From: Rhizobacter sp.
Lineage (GTDB): Bacteria; Pseudomonadota; Gammaproteobacteria; Burkholderiales; Burkholderiaceae
NCBI GenBank assembly: GCA_014379885.1
Contig: JACMKW010000467.1
Span: 1 to 20,198 of the forward strand
Direction of reading: 5' to 3'
DNA: 20,198 bases
Made by a program: the position numbers and the translations under genes
Notes under the pieces: generated by a model
Told to the model about the DNA's origin: nothing
Seen by the model: only the letters and a program-made list of their open reading frames with translations
Databases searched by the model: none
Shown: positions 14,532-20,198 of the stretch, in pieces
How positions within the stretch are numbered: position 1 is the first letter of the stretch
Layout: each line of letters opens with the position of its first letter

Positions 14532-15518
14532 ATGACGCACGCACCGAACCCATCGCGCCGCAAGGCCATCGTCACCGCCGCTGCATCGGCCGCGGGCTTC
14601 TCGTTCGCCGGGGTGAGCACACTGGCGCGCGCGCAGGCCAAGAGCGTGCTGCGCATCGGCTACCAGAAGTACGGCACGCTCACGCTGCTGAAGGCGCGCG
14701 GTGACCTGGAGAAACGCCTCGCACCGCTTGCCATTGAAGTGAAGTGGACCGAGTTCCCCGCCGGCCCGGTGCTGCTCGAAGGCCTGAACGTGGGCTCGAT
14801 CGACTTCGGCACGGTGGGGGAAGCGCCACCCATCTTTGCGCAAGCCGCTGGCGCCGATCTCGTCTACGTGGCCAACCAGCCACCCGCACCCAAGGCCGAG
14901 GCCATCCTCGTACCCAAGGGCTCACCGCTCAAGAGCGTGGCCGGTCTCAAAGGAAAAAGGGTGGCGCTCAACAAGGGCTCGAACGTTCACTTCCTGTTGG
15001 TGAAGGCGCTGGAGAAAGCCGGCCTCAAGTACAGCGAGGTTCAAACCGTCTTCTTGCCGCCCGCTGATGCGCGCGCCGCCTTCGAGAAAGGCGCGGTCGA
15101 TGCCTGGGTGATCTGGGACCCGTTCTTCGCCGCCGCCGAGAAGCAACTTGGCGCACGCATCCTGGCCGATGGCACGGGCCTGGTGGCCAACCACCAGTTC
15201 TACCTGGCCTCGCGCAGCTACGCCGACAAGAACCCGCAGGTGGTGCAGGCCATCGTGGACGAACTCGCCAAGCTCGATGCGTGGGCCACCCAGAACGCGG
15301 CCGAAGTGGCCAAGTTCCTCGCGCCGCAGATCGGGCTCGACATCCAGATCACCGAAGTGGCGGCGAACCGCTTTGCGTATGGCATCAAGCCGATCTCGCC
15401 GGCCGTCGCCGCCGAGCAGCAGAAGATCGCCGATGCCTTCTTCGATTTGAAGTTGATCCCCAAGGCCATCAAGGTGTCTGACGCCTTGCCCTCCGTCAAG
15501 CTGCTGGCCGCGCGCTGA
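14532..15518 (+). CDS. ssuA: Sulfonate ABC transporter substrate-binding protein SsuA (copy 1)
   Basis: Periplasmic aliphatic-sulfonate-binding protein, 328 aa. The N-terminus has SRRKAI followed by a moderate hydrophobic stretch and ALARAQAKS, a twin-arginine-like signal that could use Tat or Sec, with cleavage near ARA at 32-34. The mature protein begins VLRIGYQKYGTLTLLKARGDLEKRL. It shows the family pattern [92 protein letters not shown] and NHQFYLASRSYADKNPQV. It heads the operon ssuA1-ssuA2-ssuD-ssuC-ssuB and lies 5 nt ahead of its paralogue. The pairing with ssuC and ssuB shows the transporter type; substrate range cannot be read from the sequence. Confidence 0.93.
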   Translation: MTHAPNPSRRKAIVTAAASAAGFSFAGVSTLARAQAKSVLRIGYQKYGTLTLLKARGDLEKRLAPLAIEVKWTEFPAGPVLLEGLNVGSIDFGTVGEAPPIFAQAAGADLVYVANQPPAPKAEAILVPKGSPLKSVAGLKGKRVALNKGSNVHFLLVKALEKAGLKYSEVQTVFLPPADARAAFEKGAVDAWVIWDPFFAAAEKQLGARILADGTGLVANHQFYLASRSYADKNPQVVQAIVDELAKLDAWATQNAAEVAKFLAPQIGLDIQITEVAANRFAYGIKPISPAVAAEQQKIADAFFDLKLIPKAIKVSDALPSVKLLAAR

Positions 15519-15523
15519 ACACC

Positions 15524-16486
15524 ATGGGTGCCACACGTCGCGTGTTCGTGGGCTTGGCGCTCGCCCTGCCTTTGCTGGGTTGGGCGCAGGCGGGTGCCGG
15601 CCCGGCGCAGTTGCGCATCGGGTTTCAGAAGGCTGCCGTCAACCTCGTCATCATCAAACAGCAAGGTCTGCTGGAGAAGCGATTCCCCAACACCCGCGTG
15701 CAGTGGATCGAATTCCCCGCCGGCCCGCAGTTGCTCGAAGCCTTGTCGGTGGGCGCGTTGGAGTTCGGGCTCACCGGCGATTCGCCGCCGGTGTTTGCGC
15801 AGGCTGCGGGCAAAGATTTGTTGTACGTGGGCGCCGAGCCGTCCAAGCCGCTGAGCTCGGCCGTGCTGGCGCAGCACGACTCGCCACTGCGCACGCTGTC
15901 CGATCTGAAAGGCAAACGCATCGCGCTGCAAAGAGGCTCGAGCGCGCATTACCTGACGGTGCGTGCGCTGGAAAAGGGTGGCCTCACGTTCCGCGACATC
16001 ACGCCCATCTACCTGGCCCCCGCCGAAGCGCGCGCCGCGTTTGAAAAAGGCGCGGTCGACGCGTGGGCGATCTGGGACCCGTTCTATGCAGCGACCGAGT
16101 TGTCGATCAAGCCGCGTGTGTTGACCAACGGCGTGGGCTTGTCGGGCAACAACTCTTTCTATCTTGCCTCTCGGCCCTTCACCGAGAAGCACCCGCAGGT
16201 TCTGCTGGCCTTGTTCGAAGAGCTGACGCGCGCCGACGCGTATGTGCAAAACAACCGCAAGGAGGCTGCGCAACTGATTGCCGACTTCAGCGGCTTGAAC
16301 CTCGCCACAGTGCACCTGTTCATCTCGCGCCGCCCGCCCTCGCCGGTGGGGCCCATCAGCGCCCAAATCGTGGCCGACCAACAGCGTGTGGCCGATGCAT
16401 TTCACCAACTCGAACTGATCCCGCGCCCCGTGAAGGTGGCCGAGATCGTGTGGCAACCCCAGGCTGCCCAACTGGCAAGGAAATAA
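15524..16486 (+). CDS. Sulfonate ABC transporter substrate-binding protein, SsuA paralogue (copy 2)
   Basis: 320-aa tandem paralogue of the preceding gene. It has a short Sec signal ([23 protein letters not shown], cleavage about 23) instead of the longer twin-arginine-like leader of copy 1. The mature start [25 protein letters not shown] and the blocks [69 protein letters not shown] and [24 protein letters not shown] run parallel to copy 1. It starts 5 nt after copy 1 with no clear Shine-Dalgarno, so translation may depend on coupling. Residues around the likely ligand pocket differ (GEAPP versus GDSPP, NKGSNVHF versus QRGSSAHY), so the two could hand different sulfonates to one SsuBC pump. 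It ends 5 nt before ssuD. Confidence 0.93.
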   Translation: MGATRRVFVGLALALPLLGWAQAGAGPAQLRIGFQKAAVNLVIIKQQGLLEKRFPNTRVQWIEFPAGPQLLEALSVGALEFGLTGDSPPVFAQAAGKDLLYVGAEPSKPLSSAVLAQHDSPLRTLSDLKGKRIALQRGSSAHYLTVRALEKGGLTFRDITPIYLAPAEARAAFEKGAVDAWAIWDPFYAATELSIKPRVLTNGVGLSGNNSFYLASRPFTEKHPQVLLALFEELTRADAYVQNNRKEAAQLIADFSGLNLATVHLFISRRPPSPVGPISAQIVADQQRVADAFHQLELIPRPVKVAEIVWQPQAAQLARK

Positions 16487-16491
16487 GTCAA

Positions 16492-17661
16492 ATGAAGATT
16501 CTCTGGTTCATCCCCACCCACGGCGACTCTCGCTACCTCGGCACCAGCCTGGGCGCACGCACCACCAGCTTCGAGTATTTCAAGCAGGTGGCGATTGCCG
16601 CCGACAGCCTCGGCTATGAAGGTGTGTTGCTGCCCACCGGCCGCTCCTGCGAAGACTCTTGGGTCGTGGCGGCGAGCCTCATCGATGCGACCAAACGCCT
16701 GAAATTCCTGGTGGCGCTGCGGCCCGGCCTGGTGCAGCCTTCGCAGTCGGCCCGCATGGCGGCCACGCTCGACCGGCTCTCGGGTGGGCGCTTGCTGGTG
16801 AACCTGGTGACAGGTGGCGACGCCGCCGAGCTGGAAGGCGATGGTCTCTTCTTGCCTCATGCCGAGCGCTATGTGCAGTCGGCCGAGTTCCTCACCATCT
16901 GGCGTGAGCTGCTGACCAAGAGCCACGACAGCGAAGGCTTTGACTTCGAGGGCAAGCACCTCAGCGTGAAGGGCGGCAAGGTGCTGTACCCGCCCATCAG
17001 CAAGCCGTACCCGCCGGTGTTCTTTGGCGGGTCGTCGGAAGAAGCGCACGAACTGGCTGCGCAGCAGCTCGATACCTACCTCACCTGGGGCGAGCCGCCG
17101 GCCGCGGTGGCGGCCAAGGTGGCCGACATTCGAACCCGTGCCGCCAAGTACGGGCGCACGCTTGAGTTCGGCATCCGTTTGCATGTGATCGTGCGCGAGA
17201 CCGAAGACGAGGCCTGGCGCGCAGCCGGCGAGTTGGTGTCGCACCTCGACGAAAAAGTGGTCGCTGCCGCGCAGGCCAAGTTCGCGCAGATGGATTCGGT
17301 GGGCCAGCGCCGCATGGCCGCGCTGCACAAGGGCCAATTCAACAAGGCCAATATTCGCGAGGGCCTGGAGGTGTCGCCCAACCTGTGGGCCGGTGTGGGC
17401 CTGGTGCGCGGCGGTGCCGGCACGGCGCTGGTGGGCAACCCGCAGCAGGTGGCCGACCGCATCAAGGAGTACGCCGATCTGGGCCTGGAGTACTTCATCT
17501 TCTCGGGCTATCCGCACCTGGAAGAGGCTTACCGCTTCGCAGAACTGGTGTTCCCGCTCTTGCCGCTGCAACTGCGCGAGAAGCTCGCTTCGAGCAACCT
17601 CACCGGGCCGTTTGGCGAGATCGTCGCCAACACCTACGTGCCGCGTGTCTCGCAGAGCTGA
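16492..17661 (+). CDS. ssuD: FMNH2-dependent alkanesulfonate monooxygenase SsuD
   Basis: Cytosolic luciferase-like monooxygenase that uses O2 and reduced FMN from SsuE to cleave the C-S bond of alkanesulfonates, giving sulfite and an aldehyde. ATG at 16492 with AAGGA upstream gives 389 aa; a longer upstream frame overlaps ssuA2. It aligns by eye along its whole length with E. coli Ssu[26 protein letters not shown] (Cys53, equal to Cys54), [45 protein letters not shown] (Arg229 and His231, equal to Arg226 and His228), [13 protein letters not shown] (Arg306) and [11 protein letters not shown] (Tyr340). All these active-site residues are present, so it should be functional. A small insertion occurs around [17 protein letters not shown] compared with E. 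coli. Confidence 0.97.
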   Translation: MKILWFIPTHGDSRYLGTSLGARTTSFEYFKQVAIAADSLGYEGVLLPTGRSCEDSWVVAASLIDATKRLKFLVALRPGLVQPSQSARMAATLDRLSGGRLLVNLVTGGDAAELEGDGLFLPHAERYVQSAEFLTIWRELLTKSHDSEGFDFEGKHLSVKGGKVLYPPISKPYPPVFFGGSSEEAHELAAQQLDTYLTWGEPPAAVAAKVADIRTRAAKYGRTLEFGIRLHVIVRETEDEAWRAAGELVSHLDEKVVAAAQAKFAQMDSVGQRRMAALHKGQFNKANIREGLEVSPNLWAGVGLVRGGAGTALVGNPQQVADRIKEYADLGLEYFIFSGYPHLEEAYRFAELVFPLLPLQLREKLASSNLTGPFGEIVANTYVPRVSQS

Positions 17662-17672
17662 GGGCGCTGGAG

Positions 17673-18539
17673 ATGAGCAACACAACTACCCCGTTCGGGC
17701 TGAGCCTGCCGAAGCCCGCGTCTGCGTTGGCACGGCGCTTTGACCCCTTCGACAGGCTCAAGACAGTCAAGCTCAATGCGAACGGCATCCTGCCCTGGCT
17801 GGTGCCAGTGTTCGTGCTGGCGCTGTGGCAACTCTCGTCGCAGGCCGGTTGGCTGTCGACCCGTGTGTTGCCCGAGCCCTGGGCGGTGCTGAAAGCCTTC
17901 TGGGCGCTCACCGTCTCGGGCGAGATCTGGCAGCACGTGGCCACCAGCACCTGGCGGGCGGCGGCTGGCTTTGCGATCGGTGGCGGGTTGGGTCTGGCGC
18001 TGGGTTTGTTGACCGGCACGTTCCGGCCGGCCGAGCTGCTGCTCGATTCGAGTCTGCAGATGGTGCGCAACATTCCGGCGCTGGCCTTGATACCGCTCGT
18101 GATCTTGTGGTTTGGCATCGACGAGTCGGCCAAGCTCTTTCTGGTGGCGCTCGGCGTGTTCTTCCCGATCTACCTCAACACCTTTCACGGCATCCGCTCG
18201 GTCGACAAGGGGCTGATCGAGATGGCGCGCAGCTATGGCCTGACCAACTGGCAGCTGTACTGGCAGGTCATCCTGCCCGGTGCGGTGGCGTCGATCTTGG
18301 TGGGCGTGCGCTTCTCGTTGGGGCTGACCTGGGTGTTGCTGATCGTGGCTGAAACCATCTCGGCCCAGGCCGGCATCGGCTACATGACGATGAATGCGCG
18401 CGAGTTCTTGCAGACCGATGTGGTGCTGGTAGGCATCCTGCTCTACGCGCTGCTGGGCAAGCTGGCCGATCTGCTGGCCAAGGGACTGGAGCGCTGGTGG
18501 TTGCGCTGGCACCCCGGCTATCAGGGAGCGAGCGCATGA
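17673..18539 (+). CDS. ssuC: Sulfonate ABC transporter permease SsuC
   Basis: Inner-membrane permease of the sulfonate importer, 288 aa. The ATG at 17673 sits 11 nt after the ssuD stop; the frame is open upstream inside ssuD but is not meaningful there. About six membrane segments are visible, including [16 protein letters not shown] (39-54), [16 protein letters not shown] (100-115), [14 protein letters not shown] (136-149) and [15 protein letters not shown] (155-169). The cytoplasmic EAA loop that contacts SsuB is [32 protein letters not shown] (about 183-214). It ends in an ATGA overlap with ssuB. Residues 7-38, ahead of the first membrane helix, are encoded by an extragenic-repeat sequence (separate entry), so this tail is not ancestral to the family. 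Confidence 0.94.
   Translation: MSNTTTPFGLSLPKPASALARRFDPFDRLKTVKLNANGILPWLVPVFVLALWQLSSQAGWLSTRVLPEPWAVLKAFWALTVSGEIWQHVATSTWRAAAGFAIGGGLGLALGLLTGTFRPAELLLDSSLQMVRNIPALALIPLVILWFGIDESAKLFLVALGVFFPIYLNTFHGIRSVDKGLIEMARSYGLTNWQLYWQVILPGAVASILVGVRFSLGLTWVLLIVAETISAQAGIGYMTMNAREFLQTDVVLVGILLYALLGKLADLLAKGLERWWLRWHPGYQGASA
17691..17785. repeat. REP-like palindromic repeat inside the 5' end of ssuC
   Basis: The segment starts CCGTTCGGGCTGAGCCTGCC and ends in the complementary CGAACGG, with a second inverted portion (CTTCGACAGGCTCAAG) in the right half, giving an imperfect palindrome of about 95 bp. Its translations, VRAEPAEA and FGLSLPKP on the plus strand and LSLSKGSKR on the minus strand, match the VRPEPVEG / FGLSLSKP signature of an abundant intergenic repeat in Burkholderiales. 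It keeps the ssuC frame open and adds about 32 residues. Copies elsewhere in the genome cannot be seen here. Confidence 0.8.
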
Positions 18540-19339
18540 AGCGGCACCACATCGAAATCCGCGGCGCGGCGGTCGAGGCCTTTGGCTTGTCCAAGGCCTA
18601 CGCGGGCCGCCAGGTGTTGCAAGGTGCTGACCTGCGTATCGCCCCGGGTGAGTTCATTGCCATCGTGGGCCGCAGTGGCTGCGGCAAGAGCACCTTGCTG
18701 CGCTTGCTGGCGGGGTTGGAAACGGCTGACGCGGGGCAGATCACGCTCGATGGCGACGCGCAGGCGGGCCACCAGAGCGACATCCGCATCATGTTCCAGG
18801 ACGCGCGGCTGCTGCCCTGGAAGCGGGTGCTCGACAACGTCGCGCTCGGGCTCGACGGCCCGGACGCGCAGGAGCGCGCTCGCGAGGCGCTCTCGCAGGT
18901 CGGGCTGTCGGATCGCGCCAAGGACTGGCCCGCCGTCCTCTCCGGCGGTCAACGCCAGCGCGTGGCGCTGGCGCGTGCCCTGGTGCACACGCCTCGCCTG
19001 CTGCTGCTCGACGAGCCGCTCGGTGCGCTCGACGCGCTGACGCGGATCGAAATGCACGGCCTGATCGAGCGCCTCTGGCAACGACACGGCTTCACGGCGC
19101 TGCTGGTCACGCACGACGTGACCGAGGCCGTCGCGCTCGCCGACCGCGTGGTACTGATCGAGGACCACCGCATTGCGCTCGACGAGCGCGTGCAGTTGGC
19201 CCGGCCCAGGGCGCGCGGTGCCGCCTTCGATGCGATCGAGCACCGTGTTCTGCAACGCGTTCTCAGCCGGCCGGCAGAGGAGCCGCATGCGACGGACGCC
19301 GGTCTCACGCCTGCCTACGCGCTGCGCTGGGCCGTCTAA
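18536..19339 (+). CDS. ssuB: Sulfonate ABC transporter ATP-binding protein SsuB
   Basis: ATPase of the sulfonate importer, 267 aa, starting at the ATG (18536) that overlaps the ssuC stop and has GGGAG upstream. Complete ABC signature: Walker [10 protein letters not shown] (45-53), Q-loop [11 protein letters not shown] (Gln88), [15 protein letters not shown] (135-149), Walker B LLLLDEP (Asp159, Glu160), D-loop GALDAL and H-loop THD (His193). The C-terminus beyond [22 protein letters not shown] is a short tail ending in [10 protein letters not shown]. By hand count TTG makes up 5 of 11 Leu codons before residue 97 but only 1 of 27 after it, an abrupt change within the gene. The reading frame and motifs are intact across the change. 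Confidence 0.95.
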   Translation: MKRHHIEIRGAAVEAFGLSKAYAGRQVLQGADLRIAPGEFIAIVGRSGCGKSTLLRLLAGLETADAGQITLDGDAQAGHQSDIRIMFQDARLLPWKRVLDNVALGLDGPDAQERAREALSQVGLSDRAKDWPAVLSGGQRQRVALARALVHTPRLLLLDEPLGALDALTRIEMHGLIERLWQRHGFTALLVTHDVTEAVALADRVVLIEDHRIALDERVQLARPRARGAAFDAIEHRVLQRVLSRPAEEPHATDAGLTPAYALRWAV

Positions 19340-19382
19340 ACGCCTCCATCAAGAGCCATGCGCGTTTTACGCATATCAATGG

Positions 19383-19424
19383 GCGAATTCATTCGTTCTT
19401 TGAATCGACCCGCGCACCTAGCAT
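19383..19424 (+). promoter_or_regulatory. Predicted sbp promoter with sulfur-regulon-like motif
   Basis: GCGAATTCATTCGTT (19383-19397) is followed after 21 nt by TAGCAT (19419-19424), a -10-like hexamer, 52 nt ahead of the sbp start. Motif and spacing match those of ssuE and ssuA1, pointing to one regulator for sulfonate and sulfate uptake. Confidence 0.55.
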
Positions 19425-19476
19425 CCGTGTAGACGGTTACGCGACCGCCCGAAATGACCCGCAAAGGACGCTTCCC

Positions 19477-20198
19477 ATGACGACGGCTCGAACCCTTTTC
19501 CGCACCGCGGCCACCCTGGCATTGGCCGCCGCAGCCGGCCTGGCTGCCGCCAAGGACATCACGCTGCTCAACGTCTCCTACGACCCGACGCGCGAGCTCT
19601 ATCAGGAGTACAACGCCGCTTTCGCCAAGTACTGGCTCGGCAAGACCGGCGACAAGCTCAGCGTGAAGCAATCGCACGGCGGCTCGGGCAAGCAGGCCCG
19701 CTCGGTGATCGACGGCATCGAGGCAGACGTCACGACACTGGCGCTGGCCTACGACATCGACGAGATCGCCGAGCGCGCCAAGCTGCTGCCGACCGACTGG
19801 CAGAAGCGCCTGAAGCACAACAGCTCGCCTTACACCTCGACCTATATCTTCCTGGTGCGCAAGGGCAACCCCAAGGGCATCAAGGACTGGGGCGATCTGG
19901 TCAAGCCCGGCGTCTCGATCATCACCGCCAACCCGAAGACCTCGGGCGGCGCGCGCTGGGGCTATCTCGCGGCCTATGGCTACGCGCTGAAGCAGCCGGG
20001 CGGCAACGACGCCAAGGCGAAGGACTTCGTCGCCAAGCTGTTCAGCAACGTGCCGGTGCTCGACTCGGGTGCGCGCGGTTCGACCGTGACCTTCGCCGAA
20101 CGCGGCATCGGCGACGTGCTGCTGGCCTGGGAGAACGAAGCCCACCTGTCGCTGAAGGAGTTCGGTGGCGACAAGTTCGACATCGTCTATCCGCCCAC
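19477..20198 (+). CDS. sbp: Sulfate ABC transporter substrate-binding protein (Sbp/CysP family), partial
   Basis: Periplasmic sulfate-binding protein, cut by the right edge after 240 of an expected 330-340 residues. ATG at 19477 has AAAGGA 8 nt upstream. The signal peptide is [25 protein letters not shown], with the mature protein starting near [21 protein letters not shown]. Family hallmarks are [16 protein letters not shown] (65-80), [59 protein letters not shown] (149-171) and [30 protein letters not shown] (193-222). These are oxyanion-binding loops known from Sbp, and all are intact. Sbp and CysP (thiosulfate) are hard to tell apart; Sbp is preferred. Genes for the CysTWA transporter would be expected next, outside the window. 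The codon pattern is strongly C-ending, like the end of ssuB. Confidence 0.93.
   Translation, partial: MTTARTLFRTAATLALAAAAGLAAAKDITLLNVSYDPTRELYQEYNAAFAKYWLGKTGDKLSVKQSHGGSGKQARSVIDGIEADVTTLALAYDIDEIAERAKLLPTDWQKRLKHNSSPYTSTYIFLVRKGNPKGIKDWGDLVKPGVSIITANPKTSGGARWGYLAAYGYALKQPGGNDAKAKDFVAKLFSNVPVLDSGARGSTVTFAERGIGDVLLAWENEAHLSLKEFGGDKFDIVYPP

Noticed and set aside
15218..16471. 417-aa minus-strand open frame opposite ssuA1 and ssuA2
   Set aside because: It covers parts of two clear paralogues and has the same composition bias as the other shadows.
19358..19374. ATGCG/CGCAT hairpin after ssuB as a terminator
   Set aside because: Only a 5-bp stem with a 7-nt loop and no U-tract; too weak to call.
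19336..20145. 269-aa minus-strand open frame opposite the sulfate-binding protein
   Set aside because: The plus strand encodes clear Sbp-family blocks through the same bases; the minus frame is a shadow.

Overview
The window is high-GC, compact DNA with Burkholderiales (Betaproteobacteria) character. This rests on the gene families, the Ssu organisation with a molbindin (SsuF) gene, the AAAACGCCC/GGGCGTTTT-type terminator, and a [14 protein letters not shown]-coding extragenic repeat that I know from genomes of this order. A Rubrivivax/Methylibium/Rhizobacter-like lineage is plausible, but genus cannot be fixed from the sequence. I see no tRNA, rRNA, CRISPR array, integrase or insertion sequence, and no gene-free stretch exceeds 300 bases.

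Left part (1-9169), almost all on the minus strand, is a cell-surface polysaccharide region. In transcription order it holds a lytic transglycosylase, a large lipoprotein of unknown function and a glycosyltransferase (three tightly packed genes, the last two overlapping by 4 nt). These are followed by an OafA-type acyltransferase with an SGNH domain, a GT2 glycosyltransferase, a GT4 glycosyltransferase and a short membrane acyltransferase. The last one collides with the 3' end of a plus-strand acyltransferase that enters from the left edge. Three acyltransferases and three glycosyltransferases point to an O-acylated exopolysaccharide or O-antigen-like glycan.

Middle part (9170-10916) holds an uncharacterised 222-aa protein, a small basic protein with an Ala/Lys/Pro-rich histone-H1-like tail, a perfect 22-bp bidirectional terminator hairpin and a thioredoxin-like protein.

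Right part (10979-20198) is an organosulfur and sulfate acquisition region. A first plus-strand unit is ssuE (NAD(P)H:FMN reductase), ssuF (molbindin), an RBBP9/YdeN-type hydrolase and a small membrane protein. A minus-strand aldehyde dehydrogenase follows. Divergent from it runs ssuA1-ssuA2-ssuD-ssuC-ssuB: two tandem substrate-binding proteins, the FMNH2-dependent monooxygenase, the permease and the ATPase. The window ends inside a sulfate-binding protein gene (sbp-like). Together these would import sulfonates, cleave the C-S bond with reduced FMN from SsuE to release sulfite and an aldehyde, and take up sulfate; the aldehyde dehydrogenase may deal with the carbon product.

Main observations: (i) the upstream regions of ssuE, ssuA1 and sbp share a 15-mer (consensus SCGWWYTNMTTCGTT) always followed after exactly 21 nt by a -10-like hexamer, which looks like a sulfur-starvation regulon site; (ii) an extragenic palindromic repeat about 95 bp long lies in frame inside the 5' end of ssuC; (iii) ssuB changes leucine-codon usage part way through. 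I found no clearly new defence or mobile system.
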